DNA of 64,000 nt from Chrysomallon squamiferum (taxonomy: Eukaryota > Mollusca > Gastropoda > Neomphalida > Peltospiridae), in assembly GCA_012295275.1 (NCBI GenBank), contig CM022667.1, forward strand, positions 13,676,056-13,740,055, given 5' to 3'. Positions 27,141 to 40,400 of the stretch are shown piece after piece. The stretch's first letter is position 1. Every line of letters begins with the position of its first letter. Under the pieces are notes generated by a model. The model was given only the letters and a program-made list of their open reading frames with translations, made no database searches and was not told the DNA's origin. A program made the position numbers and the translations under genes.

Positions 27141-27596
27141 CAAAACAGTTTCTGAAGCACGTGACACCTGCAGTCAGATAGGTTCAAGACTGATTGTACT
27201 GGACACAGAAGAGAAAAAAACAGCTGTTGGTGACTACATCAAAACAAACATAGACAGGAACTTGTACATTTACAAACAACTGCTACTTCATCTACTGTAC
27301 AGCAACACCCCTCCAATCACTACCACTAGTAAACTACTGCTACTACTACTGCTACTACTACTGCTACAACTGTTATTTGTCATACTTTTTATGGGTTTTA
27401 TACAAATATAACAGAAGAAAAGGTGGAAAACAATTTTGTTTCGGAGAATGGACAAAACGTCCATTTTGAAAAATGGGACAAAAATGAATCCGATAACTAC
27501 CTGGAAGATTGCGCGATATTAATTCCAACAAGCAAAATGTGGTGTGACATTAACTGTATACATTCAGTAAATATATATTTGTGAAAAACCGATGTT
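27141..27596 (+). pseudogene. Chimeric CTLD pseudogene (A/B-type exon 3 piece, C-type exon 4)
   Basis: About 27144-27253 reads TVSEARDTCSQIGSRLIVLD..EEKKTAVGDYI, the 3' part of a type A/B exon 3. Its first part is missing and its donor GT is changed to AC (ATAGACAGG instead of ATAGGTAGG). About 27393-27596 reads as an exon 4 of the type C lectins: TEEKVENNFVSENG, LEDCAILIPTSKMW, then a frame-shifting deletion before the ICEKP end. The WIGL-type strand is destroyed (TNITEE). A GGGAGAATGGTGGACAAA piece at 27110 resembles exon 4 and may be a further fragment. AATAAA follows at about 27618. Confidence 0.75.
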
Positions 27597-28152
27597 AAAG
27601 TCACATGATATTTGTTGAATAAACAACAAAAAGTGTAATTTATTTATATATTTGTTTGTTTTATCTATACGTCCATGCGATTAAAAAAATGAAAAATGTA
27701 ATTATCATTATCACCAACCTGTCATTCATACATTTCTTGATTCATTCATTTAAAAAAAAAAAAATTACGTACGCTTATAGCCGCAAAATAAAAAATGAAA
27801 AGAACAACAGCAGTAAGAGAAAAGGAATAAACAAATGAGATGTAGTACAGATATTAAATGATGATTATTTCGTAGAAGAATTAAACAACATTGAAGGGAT
27901 TAAAAAAAAATATGATCGATGAAAAAATAAAAAATGAAGAAAATAAAATAAAAACTGTATTAAATTCACAGATAGAGATAGAAACAGAAACTGAACAATA
28001 AAAATACAACTAAAGAAGAATTGTTTTTCAGTTTATTTATTTAACTGACCTGCATTACAATTCTCATATAAGTCGAAGAAAATGTGCTTGAAGATATGAT
28101 TTTTTTTTATTATTATTTTTTTGTTGTTGCTCGTCAGGTTCTTACGATTAAT

Positions 28153-29104
28153 TTAGAGGTTTTCACATATGTATTTTAAACGTATTTGACAACTAACATG
28201 TGCCCATTTTCTTACACCTAATAAAAACACAGTGCAGTATTCAAAATCGGAATTATTAGGTTCATTTGCATTCCAGTTTGTATAAATGGCTTTTTCGCCA
28301 TTCTCCCACACATACTTTTTCTCCTCAACTTCATCAGTTAATCCGATGTAAAATCCGTTGAAATTTGACCCTGTAAAACAAATGAATGTAAATGTAGTAA
28401 TAGTAATAGCAGTAGTAGCGGTGGTATAGGAGTAACAATAGCGATGAAGCAGCAATAGCAGAGACAGATGCAGGAAAACAAGTAGAAGTGGAAGCAGTGT
28501 TAACAGTAACAGTAGCAGAGCTAGTAAGTAGTATTGTTGTAGTGGGAGTAGTTACTAAAAAGCATTCACTGCAGACCTTTCCAAAGTGAATAACTGCCAG
28601 GGAAAGTATAGTTTTTGTTCATGAAATTTGAGGCAGAATGAAATTGTGTTTGCTTGAAATTTATTTTTGATAACAGACAAAATCTGCTGGTGTAGGTTTA
28701 TCGGGTCATACTGCTGTCTGATATCGTTAGAGTATGTAGTCCAACGTCATAAGTGCATAGCATGGGGACAGTATTGCGAGGTGAATTTGTATATATTTAA
28801 ATAGTCAGGATTGGAAGTGAGGCATTTTGGTGAGATAAACATAGATAACTGCTGCCAATAGTGATTGTAAAGAGATTTCACTGCAATAGTTCAAGTGGTA
28901 CTAGATTTCGTATTCATAGCAGTAACAGTTGTAGCAGTCGTTAAGGTAGTAGTAATACTAATTGTAGTAGCAGCAATAGAAGTGACAGAAAAAGTAGTAG
29001 TAGTAGCAGTAGCAATGGCAGTTATTGTTGTCGTAGTAGTTGTAGTAGTAATAGTAATACTACTGATCAAATGAAACAAACACATAAATAAATAAATAAA
29101 CAAA

Positions 29105-29135
<31 letters not shown>

Positions 29136-30262
29136 AAATAAATAAAAAGGTAAATAAGAAAACAGCAGACACACCTATGTTTGAGAGGTAGCTCGACAAA
29201 ATTCTGTTTTTTTCTTCCGTGTCTAACACGATCAGTCTTGATCCCAGCTGGCCGCAAGCAACACGTGCCTCAGCAAATGTTTCAGGATCTTCAGACAACT
29301 TGAAGCACAGTGTTCCCCAAAACACGAAACCCTCATCAATCGGACAGAAATCTATGAAACGAAAACAACTATATAACAGTCACTACAATAATATTTTTAT
29401 ATACATAATTATGCACACATAGTTACCGCCGTTATCACCACAAAATTTAAAAAAAATAAAAAAATCAGACGATTACAATATAATGTAAAATTCATACTGT
29501 CACGATAGAAACATAAAATTCATTTCACTACCATACAAAGATAAAATTTTAGCTGTTGCCATAAAAAGATGAAGTTGAACATAATGTTATTCAAAGATCA
29601 AATTCAAACAGCTAGTATATAGAGAAAACGATTCAAATGAGACTGTTGCCAAGCAAAATAAAAAATTCAGAATGTTACCACTGAAAAGTCAGATTATTAT
29701 TATTATTATAATACAAAGGTTAAATTTAGCGTGCTACCTGAAGGAATGTAATAGTGCTTCCAGTTTGCCGTGTCAGACGTACTGACGTAAGTACCAACCC
29801 TCACAGAATAATGGCGACATTTTCCGTTGTAGTAGGCAAACGAAGGCATTCAGGATTCTTGGTGCAGTCAGAGCCACAGTGCATCATGGTCTTGACGCCA
29901 GTGGCTTCGTATATTTCAGCGTTAGGTGCAGTGAAGTAATCATATTTTTGTTTCTCAATCCAAATCCATCTTGTTCCAATGCAACTTCAATGACAGTAAA
30001 ATAAAACTATTTTCATTACTTGTATTAAATAGTGACATTTAGTAAGATATAATTCAGTTGATGACGTTAATCTGTTTTTCCTTCTATCACTTCATCCACT
30101 CATTTACCGTATATGTCTATTTGTCTATACGCATACATCCAAACTATTATTCTATTTTAACATAAATAAAAAGTGTACGTATATTTATACATACCTGTCT
30201 GCCATTTTAGAACACACGAAAACAGCTGACAACAGCACAAACTGGAGGAAAGTGTTTTGCAT
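28153..30262 (-). CDS. Type C PAN-C-type lectin, secreted, four exons (one 1-nt frameshift)
   Basis: Exons on the minus strand are 30195-30262, 29738-29984, 29175-29351 and 28153-28370, with gt/ag introns in phases 2, 1, 1 as in the type A genes. Exon 1 encodes the signal peptide MQNTFLQFVLLSAVFVC; an in-frame ATG at 30277 would add five residues. Exon 2 is a diverged PAN/Apple domain (TRWIWIEK, HCGSDCTKNPEC, GKCRHYSV, WKHYYIPSG). Exons 3 and 4 form a long-form CTLD with all six cysteines (FCPIDEGFVFWGTLCFK, VACGQLGSRL, FYIGLTDEVEE, EPNN, EYC, KWAHVSC, YICENL). EPN is the mannose-type calcium-site triplet, but the WND position is WAH. Exon 2 is 247 nt instead of 248, one T short after PEC, so the frame breaks there. 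Restored length would be about 236 residues. Exon 4 has its closest relative at 59875-60092. Confidence 0.8.
29085..29145. repeat. (AAAT)n microsatellite in intron 3
   Basis: About 60 bp of AAAT/TAAA just downstream of exon 3 of the 28-30 kb lectin (gene strand), followed on that strand by a GTA/CTA triplet-rich stretch. Confidence 0.9.
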
Positions 30263-30299
30263 TATGTCTAAATACATTTTTAGTGAAGAAAACGACGAA

Positions 30300-31360
30300 G
30301 TGAACAGGTCGTAATAAATATCAATGTTTGAGCTGATCGTAAGTCAAAATTCACCAAGCATCGATTAGCAGCTTTAACATGAAACGTTGCTGCACTGTAT
30401 TTAATTTTTAATGCACAACTGAAGGCTTGTTTTACATCTATTTATTTTTTAATCAATAATCGTAAAGTATATGTTTATATATATATATATGTATGTATGT
30501 GTGTGTGTGTGTAAATATATTTTATTAACTAGATAAATGCGGTATGAACGTACGCATGTATGAATGTATCTATGGGCGTATGTTAATGTATTAAATTGAC
30601 GGATGTTTTCAGTTTTTGGTTTTTCATGATATATACCAGATAATTTCTATCTAATTAAGTTTATAGATTTTTCATGAAAGTATTTTCCTGAAATAGGTAA
30701 ACTAATTTATTTGTCATATGTGAGAGGAATCCTTTTTGATTAGCAACTAAGGATGTTTTATTATTATTATCTTTCTGAGATTGAAATAATCAATAGGGGC
30801 CGATGCGGACAGTTGATCCTGGGAACTGTTATAACCAGGTTCTATACGGAATGAACCACACTGCACGTAAAACATGCAACAACCAGCAGCAGTGACAAAT
30901 GCGACAGAAACCTGTTTATTCGTTTATGACAAGTGTTTGTTTATTCCCTAGTACAAAATTTTGTATTGTACATTTCTGAAAATGTTCTGACAGTCATATT
31001 ACTCACTGTTGTTGAATAAATGTTTTTTTTTTTTTTTCCCTAGTACAAGAATTTGTTAAATTTGTTATCGTCTTTGCGTACACTTCTCACTTACTAAGCA
31101 ATAAAAATCTATATTTTTCTGGTAGGTCACAGTAGTACTCTCTGTTGGCAATAAATATTTTCAGACGTCAAACTCAAAATTTTGCCAAACAATGAATGTG
31201 TTTGCCTTTATATATTAAAATAAATACAGCAGAAACAAAAAACACGAGAATAAAAAAAAATGAGAGATAAAAGTAAAACAGAGGAATAACCGTCAGAAAT
31301 ACAACTCATCAAAAAACAAACAAAGAATGCAACAAAAGAAAATAACAGAATTCTATTTGA
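30300..31360. other. Gene-free spacer
   Basis: 5' flank of the type C lectin and the boundary to the plus-strand type B block. It holds poly-T at about 31022-31040 and a short TA/TG tract at 30475-30510. No exon or element was recognised. Confidence 0.45.
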
Positions 31361-31740
31361 CACAACTGACTGCTTTCAAACCAGATATCGGTTTACATTG
31401 ATTCATTGATTTTGTATGCATTTACACCTCTCTCTGAATGATTAAATATTGAATTTCAAGCATAAACTGTGAATAATAATGACTTGCTCTGTTGTATTAT
31501 TAAAAGATCTCTAGTTATAACAGGTTTTGCTAAAATATTTTTTATTAGGACTCTATATTTGATAATCATTATTAGTCTAAGTTTCACGGAGTTTCATTTG
31601 TTATATTAACTGAACTGACAGTTGTAAATAGAAAAGTTAACAGTTAAGATGAAAACCTTTCTCATGAAAGAAATCTGGGTTTTGGCTCTATTTGTGGATT
31701 ATAAAAGTGCAGAAAGGTACATATAAATATGCTTACAGAC

Positions 31741-31852
<112 letters not shown>

Positions 31853-32689
31853 TATCTTGTTACTGTTTCACTATTATCATCATCATCATTGGTAATCTTC
31901 AAAATCTAGTTGTTAAATTTGTAATATTGCTGTGCATGTCTACCCCTTGTTATCAAGTTTAAGTCAGTATTCTGATTCTGTTTTTGTTCTTTTCTTTCAA
32001 TGCTGTCATTTTGTTGTTGTTTTATTCGTGGGGTTTTTCAGGTTTTTTTTTCAGAAATATCTGGGAACAGAAGTAACGTTCTTAAAATTAGGATATCAAC
32101 CTCTATTTTGATTATAAAAACACACATATCTATTCTTTGTTTTACTAGATGTTTTATTAATAACTGCAGGAGCACCCGTTCATCTGTTTGGATTAGAAAT
32201 CTAAATTTTAACGATGTCGATGTAAACTATGGGCTCCTATCTTCTCTAGATGGAATTACAAACGCTGAGGCTTATGGGATACGATGTGCTTGAGATTTTC
32301 AAATTACAACAGTTACTCCAAATCACCTGGCTGGAAATATTTCTATTTGAATGCAGGTAACGTAGATTTATTTGTTTATTCGTTAGTACTATACTAGTTA
32401 TTACTGATTTTATTTTAATATTATTAATATAATTTTTGTTTTCTTATATATTTAATTGTTCCAGATGATAAGAGTAGAGTTGGATCTTGAATAACTTTCG
32501 ACTGTTATGATTTACACACAAAGATGCACAGACATACATAACTTTTATACGTAGATACCTCACCGAAAATTGTATGTGTACTTATATGAATAAATAAATA
32601 AACACATAAATATATAAGTACATGCATAAAATTGCATAAGCATATAACAATAACAACAACAATAACAACAACAACAACAACAACAACAA

Positions 32690-32690
32690 C

Positions 32691-32780
<90 letters not shown>
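32690..32780. repeat. (CAA)n then (TAA)n microsatellite in intron 2
   Basis: CAA repeats (about 32650-32690) pass into a pure TAA run between exons 2 and 3 of the type B pseudogene. The 36.5 kb copy has a short ATA/AGA version at the same place. Confidence 0.95.
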
Positions 32781-32781
<1 letters not shown>

Positions 32782-33169
32782 GTAAATCAATTAGTTGTTA
32801 AGAAGCACGTTATTTGTAATGAAAAAATCATTTTAAATATCTAAGACGTGAAAGAAAGAAATTAACTGTTTTACAGGTTCATGTCCAGTAGAAGACGGGT
32901 TTGTGTTCTTGGACGAAGTGCATCTGTGTATGAAGGCTTTTGTGGATAAGAAAACATTTTCTCAAGCACGTGGCGCCTGCAGTCAGATAGGTTCAAGACT
33001 GATTGTACTGGACTCAAAAGAGAAAAAACACAGCTGTTGGTGACTACATCCAAGCAAACATAGGTAGGAATTGAAATAATCTTCTACCACATATAGAATT
33101 TATCTCTGCAATTGTAAATAAAACATTCGCTTTAAAATTATTGTTGTTGTTGTTGTTCTTCTTCTTGTT

Positions 33170-33181
33170 GTTCTTTTTCTT

Positions 33182-33212
<31 letters not shown>

Positions 33213-33235
33213 TTATTATTATTAGTAGTAGTAGT
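33170..33235. repeat. (TTC)n, (TTA)n, (GTA)n compound microsatellite in intron 3
   Basis: TTC run followed by short TTA and GTA runs within intron 3 of the type B pseudogene. Confidence 0.85.
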
Positions 33236-34203
33236 AGTACTGTTGTAGCTTTTGTTGTCTTTGTTGTTACTATTATTATTGTTGTTCTTTTATCGTTATT
33301 GTTTTATTAATACTGTTTATATCATTATACAAATACAGAGGAACGTTTGTACATCGGACTGACTGATGAAGTTACAGAAGACGTGTATGTTTGGTATTTC
33401 AGCAGTTCAGGCAGTGTTTTTCATTTGAGGACTGTATTATTTTATATTTTCCGTTGAACACATGGCATGATGTCGAATGTTCCCGAAGTCAGAATTACAT
33501 TTGTGAGAAATCAGTGTGATTTTCTAGATTGTCAGAAATCGATTGTTTTCTGTATTATCACAAACAAAATGTAATATTAAAATCAGTTTTGTCAGTTCTT
33601 AATACTTGATGAATGAGCAGTGTTTATAAATGACAACGACGTTGGTGATGATTATGATTATAATGATCATGACGATAATGATAAATGTCATGTTACTGTT
33701 CAATGTCTCATGATTGTCATCATGCTGTTTCCTCTGTCATTAATGAAAAGAAGATTTTATTTAAAAATAGGAATCAGCAATTTCTAAAAAAAAAAGCGTT
33801 TTACCGAGGACGGCCAAAGGCCGTTCGCATTTTGACAAACATCAACATAGCAGCACTGAAATGTCACTCTCTTGAAAACCAACAAATATTACCCCAGCTA
33901 TATTGATTTACATTATTCCATTGATTCTTTGTCAGTATATATCATCTGCATGAACTACCAAGAAGAAAAAAAAAATAATAAACGAACATGATATCGTATG
34001 ATGGCATTAACTGATTTCTCGAGTTTCATGTTGTTCTTATTAATGCAACACAAAACACAATAACGTCGTGGTATTCTGAATACGAACTTGCTTCTATTGT
34101 AAACATGAACAGTGTTTAATCGGAACCAAATACAGATACACACAGCGTGGTACAAATTATTACACTGGTTAATTTGGTTGAAATTCGTTCATTTTTGCGA
34201 GAG

Positions 34204-36135
34204 ATGCATTACTCACGATATATTTTGTTGGTAGCGTTTGTAATCTGTTGCCATAGTAACGAGAGGTATGTAATATTCTGTGTTATTATATTGCTAACTA
34301 CTGAGGAAAGAGACAAGATAAAATGTACAACAAAGTTCTGTGATATTGCAATAAGAGAAATGTATTGTTATAAAACAAAATCAAACCGAATGGAAATTAA
34401 CTTTTCATTGTTTGATTTTAATTTTCTTTAATAATAATAATAGTAATAATAATAATAATAATAATGATAATAATGATAATAATAATAATAATAATAATCA
34501 ATATTTAAAATTTAAAAAAAATATATTTTCTTATAGAAAAATAAAAGTATAGACTTTATAGAAACAGGAACAAGATTCATACAGAAAGAGCCTAAGCAAA
34601 TAAGAATTATATAAAATGTATTGGTTTGAGAAGGCGTCCGAGTAAATTTCAGATTGCTGAGTTGAATTTATTTATATCTCTTCACAGAATAATAACAAGA
34701 ACAATGACAACAACAAAACATACTAAAGAAATTAAATTAAAATAAGTACCATGAAAGAAAAAACTAAGAAACAAGTAAAACAAAAGAGTAATAATCAAAG
34801 TAAAACCTATCAAAAAATTTAAATAAAACAAAATAAATAAATAAATAATATAAAAGCGAACAAACTAACAAAAGAAAAAACCAAACAAAAACACAGAAAA
34901 ATAATCCAATAAAAAAAAGGAAAAAAACAAAAACAAAACAAAAACAGTAAAGGAAAACGATGAAGGAAAGAAGAAAACATAATCTGTATAAAATTACATT
35001 TGATACAACTGTCTGTTGTGAAACATTGATTTATTCATTTTGTATACATTTGCATTCCTCTCTGAATGATTTCAAATTAAATTCCAAATTTAGTCAGTAT
35101 CATAATTACCATAATGTTAGTCTCAGTCGTTGATGTAAACACAGGCGAAGGTGTTGTTGACGTTGATTTTTTTTATGACATTTGAGATGATGTCAACTTT
35201 TCCGGTGATTGTGTGTTTTGTATTTATATTTATTGATTACGAGATAGTGTCGAATGTTATAAAATGTAGTCATTAAAAATTAATTCATTTGAGTGATTAC
35301 AACAATTATACTGAACGTTTTCATGTCCTTCGGCTTAATTCCACATTTTGTTAAAGTTAAATTTCTGTCTAAAAGTTTTCTGTTTTAACTGTTTCTAAGA
35401 ACTAATGTTTAACTAATTAGCAGCGTAAGTTTCACGGAGTTTCATTTGTGTTAAGAGCCAAAATGAAAACCTTTCTCATCAAAAGAACGTGGGATGTAGC
35501 AGAGAGACAGAGAGAGAGACATAGAGAGTACACATTATTGCTATCATTATAGTTTCGCATTGCAATCTTGCTGTGCATGGCTACCCCTCGTTATCAGGTT
35601 TCACTCAGTATTTTTATTGTGTTTTTGTTCTTTTGTTCTTTTGTTTCTTTGTTTTTGTTTTTTTTTTAGAAAGATTCTCGGATTAATTCAAATTCGGCTG
35701 CAGACCTCTTTTTATTAATTCGTAGTAAAAGTCACGTGTTGTGAACAATTAGGACGTCAACCTCTGTTTTGATTACGAAAACACATCAACTTTACTGAAA
35801 ATACTTCTTACTTATCTTTTAATATATATATAGACATTTACTAGATGTTTTATTATTAATTGTAGGAGCACCCGTTCATCTGTTTGGATTAGAAATGTAA
35901 ATTTTAACGATGTCGATGTAAACGATGGGCTCCTATCTTCTCTAGATGGAATTACAAGTCCGGTGTTTTGTGGGATACGATGTGCAGATAACTCTATCTG
36001 TAAATCGTTTTCATACAATGTGCGTGGTGTTTGTCGACTCCATCTCTTGAGATATTCAAATTACAACAGTTACTCTAAATCACCTGGCTGGAACTACTTC
36101 TACCTTTCTGCAGGTAGTATAGGATTTATTTATTT

Positions 36136-36175
<40 letters not shown>

Positions 36176-36450
36176 TTTGTTTGTTTGTTTTCTTCTTTGT
36201 TTTTTAGTATTAATGCTATTCATCTGATTTTATAGTTGTTCTGAATTGTTTAGACTATTATTACTATTACTGTTATTACTGTTATTATTATTATTATTTT
36301 TATTTTTCAACTGGATATTTAACTCTCACAAATGATAACAACAGGGTACGGTCTTGAAATATTTTCCTCTGTTATGATTTATCGGCATAGATACATCACA
36401 TACACACACACACACACACAGACACAGACACACCTATACGTACCTACTTA

Positions 36451-36486
<36 letters not shown>

Positions 36487-37145
36487 TACATAAAATTGCA
36501 TAACCATATAACAATAATAATAATAATAAGAAGAAGAACGAGAAGAAGAAGAATTAATCAGTCAATTGTTTGAATATACTTATATGTATGTATATACATT
36601 TACACACACTTAAACATACGTATATAAAATTGCATAAATATATAATATTAATAACATCAACAATAAGAATAATAATAATAACAAAAACAAGAACAAGTAA
36701 AAGAGAATTAGTTCTTTGAATACACATTATTTGCAATGATGAAATCACACCTGGCACGAACAAATTAACTGTTTTATTCTCACAGGTTCATGTCCAGTAG
36801 AAGACGGGTTTGTGTACTTGGACGAAGTGCTTCTGTGTATGAAGGTTTCTGTTGAAAAGAAAACATTTTCTCAGTTTCATTAATACTATTTATATTATTA
36901 TGCAGATACAGATGAATATTTGTACATGGGACTGACTGATGAAGTTACAGAAGACGTTTTGTATATTTGGGAGAACGGAGTTCAGGCACTGAATTTTTAC
37001 ATGGGACTGACAACTGGGGGAACTGGTGAACCCTCACAATAATAATTTGAACGAGGACTGTATTATTTTACGTTTTCCGTTGAACACATGGCATGATGTC
37101 GACTGTTCCCGAAGTCAAAATTACATTTGTGAGAAACCAGTGTAA
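34204..37145 (+). pseudogene. Type B PAN-C-type lectin with broken CTLD
   Basis: Exon 1, 34204-34265, encodes signal peptide MHYSRYILLVAFVICC and its intron start is type A-like. Exon 2, 35866-36113 (248 nt), is a fully open PAN: SSVWIRNVNFNDVDVNDG, FCGIRCADNSIC, GVCRLHLL, SPGWNYFYLSAG; its first cysteine is Ser (AGC), as in the 32 kb copy. Exon 3 starts at about 36785 ([19 protein letters not shown]) but after KKTFSQ it jumps straight into intron-3 sequence, so its second half, donor and most of intron 3 are deleted. Exon 4, 36906-37145, starts YLYMGLTDEVTED but carries a 13-nt-type insertion before the EPN region, giving two TAA stops, and then NEDC, WHDVDC and NYICEKPV in another frame. 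AATAAA is at about 37192. A PAN-only secreted product remains imaginable. Confidence 0.85.
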
Positions 37146-37784
37146 TATTTTTACATTGTGAGAAACCATTTGTTTTCTGTTTTAACATGTAAATAAAACA
37201 AACACAAAAATCAGTTTAGTCAATACTTGATGAATCAGTAATATATAAATGACGATCATAATTATGATTTTTATAATGATCGTGTCGATAACGATATTGG
37301 TCATGTTGACTTTTATTAAATGAAATTAGTAGTCTACTGTAGAAATTACTATTTTCTTTCTGGTCATGTTCATCATTATCATCATCCTCATCATCGTCAG
37401 CATCAACATCATCGTGAAGTCCCAAGGAAAATGAAATATATTAAATGATAAGTTCCAGTATTTTTGCCTCACGAAGATGTTACGAGTTATTTCTGAACGG
37501 TCAGAAGATGTTTCTAGAACAAACTAGTGTTTAATGACCAGCAAGCTGAGTGCATCACTGATGTTTGTGTGAGCTAAGTCTGACTACTGTAGTAAATAGT
37601 TACTGATCATTGTATGAAAATGAATACAAGTTTACTTAACGCATTCTGTAAAATGATAATCGTTCATAAGTTTCTTAGTTTCAAATTTGTGTAAATAAGA
37701 TTGAAAAAAAAACAAAAAAAAAACCGTAAAAATAATTTAAAAAATAAATAAGTAAAATTGAATAAATAATAACTAATAATTATA

Positions 37785-37785
37785 A

Positions 37786-37834
<49 letters not shown>
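37785..37834. repeat. (AAAT)n microsatellite
   Basis: About 50 bp of TAAA/AAAT. No gene lies between 37200 and 38580. Confidence 0.9.
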
Positions 37835-37837
<3 letters not shown>

Positions 37838-38207
37838 GCAAAGCATATGTGTAGGTTACAATGCTACAGCAAAGTTTTTCGATTACAGTGTTTTGTATTT
37901 TATTAGAAGTCATTTTATCGGATCACTACGATGCCAAAAATTGACTTTCGTTGGAAAACGAGGAAAACCATTCATGTACAGAAAGGGAAACAATTCTAAT
38001 TGTGTGACGTCAATAGCTAGGTTTAAATATTTCTGACCACATTATGAACAGTGATTTGAATTTGAATAGCAAAAAATAAAAAGAAGCCAAAAATAAAATT
38101 AAAAAAGCGTTCAAACAAGATTCTGTAACATATCTACTTGACGATTAAAATAAATACTTTGAGGAAAGATAGAACCATGGATATGGCAATTTACAAAAAT
38201 TCAAGAT

Positions 38208-38320
<113 letters not shown>

Positions 38321-38579
38321 ATTAATTAATTAATCAATAGTGCCACTAAGAACAACAAAATAAAATATCGGAAATGATTGTAATCAAACGAAGATGAACT
38401 TCTCATATACTGAAAGTTGGACCTAAATTTAATGCTCGCGAAAAAGACAAAATACAAACCCCGGCGTTCTTCGTAGGAATCGACGGTTACCGTCGATTAT
38501 TGAACAAATTTGTATTTGATTTTTTAACTTTGTCTTAGTGGCCGAGTGGTATCATCATACGTCCTCTATTCATTCAAGC

Positions 38580-38800
38580 TGAGTATTGTCAGAAACCAAT
38601 GTAACTTTGTTGCATTGTCAGAGACCAGTGTGTTATTGTATACTGTTCTGTATTACTGTTGTAAATAAAACTAACAAAATCCGTACACCGAATCAGTTTA
38701 TAAATGACGACTACACTTATTGTGGTGATGATTATAATAACGGTTATCATGATGATGGTTATGACGAGGTTCATTAAATTAAAATAGTTGTCTCACAGAA
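38580..38800 (+). pseudogene. Duplicated 3' end of type B lectin exon 4 and its 3' flank
   Basis: Resembles 37125-37330. It has a gtcagaaaccaatgtaac piece like the CEKPV-stop end, an echo of it (gtcagagaccagtgtg), gttgtaaataaaactaac carrying AATAAA, and then the tataaatgacgactacac flank with its GATGAT triplets. A second relative lies at 33.5-33.68 kb. No coding capacity. Confidence 0.55.
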
Positions 38801-39459
38801 AATTATTCATTTCGTGATCATCATAACCATCATTTCGTCAACAGTATTTCAGGAAATAAAAATTAAGAACAGGAACAGCTGTAAACAAAAATCGCAATCA
38901 ATGTTCAACATAATACAGGAAGAAGCTGACTATAATTATGGATATTAGCAAATTTTGAACAATGGACCTTCGTCAAAACACTAATAATATAAAAATTATC
39001 AAGAGCAACAACAGTATCAACGGAAACGGCAGTATCAAACAGAATTTAACTGCCCCTGTACTCATATCTGAACCTAAAATTAATGCTTGTAAAACTGAGG
39101 AAATACAAAGAATGGCGTGCTTTGTAGGAAGCGATTATTACGGTTACTGAGCAACATTTTTATGGTTATCTTGATGGCGGTGTGTATCGTCTTCCACTCA
39201 CTATTCATTCGTAAATACATAGATACAGATATCTATACATACTGTGTTATTTTATCAGTATATTTTTACGTTAGAAAATATCAACAAAACACATCGGAAA
39301 TGTCAGATATATTAACTGGCAGTATAATTACGTTATTGTTAAAATTATGTGAAATACCTAAAGAATTAAAAATAAAATGCACGAGCTTTTCCAAAACTCT
39401 GACTATAAAGTAAACATGAAAGTATAAAAAATAACCAAAAAAAAATATTTCACCTCATC

Positions 39460-39890
39460 TGGAAAGTTTAAAATTACTTTTAATATTTTATATAACTTCT
39501 CTTTTTCAGTATTTGTTGTACAGAGCAGGTTATAGCAAAATGTCGAGAAGACGTCTCATCTGAATTTAGATCAATTATTATTATTATTATTATTATTATT
39601 GTTGTTGCTGTTGTTGTTGTTGCTGCTGCTCTTCTTTATTTTTTTTTAATGTTTTTGTTATTGTTGTTGATGTTTATTTTCATCCGTTCAAGTATTTGGT
39701 TTAGAAATCTAATATTGGAACACATTGATTTATTGATTTTGTACACATTTACACCCGTCTCTGAATGGTTAAAAATTAAATTCCGACTGTGAACTTTGAA
39801 TAATAATGACTTGTTCTGTTGTTTATTAAAAATACCATATACTACAAAAGAAAATTATATTTAGTAAATATCAACATTAATAACATGTCA
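39460..39890 (+). pseudogene. Type B remnant with 5' end of PAN exon; inverted copy at 61.27-61.67 kb
   Basis: About 39678-39715 reads HPFKYLVXK-like with the landmark tttggtttagaaatcta, i.e. the first codons of a type B PAN exon (IWFRNL). It then breaks directly into the cattcagagacgg-type intron block (reversed, 39730-39830). The whole 430 bp recurs as reverse complement at 61265-61670, including tataacttctctttttcagta and acagagcaggttatagcaaa. Both copies lie next to an N gap. Confidence 0.65.
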
Positions 39891-39899
39891 GTGATGATC

Positions 39900-40099
39900 N
39901 NNNNNNNNNNNNNNNNNNNNNNNNNNNNNNNNNNNNNNNNNNNNNNNNNNNNNNNNNNNNNNNNNNNNNNNNNNNNNNNNNNNNNNNNNNNNNNNNNNNN
40001 NNNNNNNNNNNNNNNNNNNNNNNNNNNNNNNNNNNNNNNNNNNNNNNNNNNNNNNNNNNNNNNNNNNNNNNNNNNNNNNNNNNNNNNNNNNNNNNNNNN
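39900..40099. other. Assembly gap, 200 N
   Basis: Exactly 200 N, the same size as the gap at 61677, so it is probably a placeholder of unknown true length. It sits at the left edge of the satellite array. Confidence 0.98.
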
Positions 40100-40363
40100 T
40101 CAAAATACAGTTTCATAATTTATTTATTTGTTTACTTATTTATTTATTAAATGCTCTCTACTTTGCTTGTTGTTGTTATCATAAAAAATTCAGTAAATAA
40201 AATAATGTATTGTGTCAGTTGATAGAATGGGTTTTTAATATCAGCATTTATTATTTCTTTTGTATTTTATTAACATTCTGATGTTTATTTACTATGAAAT
40301 TTTCTGGCAATTTTTAACTAATTCAATTTTGTTTCTTTTACTATTCAGTACCAAATGTCTCTC

Positions 40364-40400
<37 letters not shown>

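Noticed and set aside
39117-39413. 98-codon frame with a hydrophobic start.
   Set aside because: It looks like a possible signal peptide but no lectin or other domain follows, and the segment has no counterpart among the lectin leaders.
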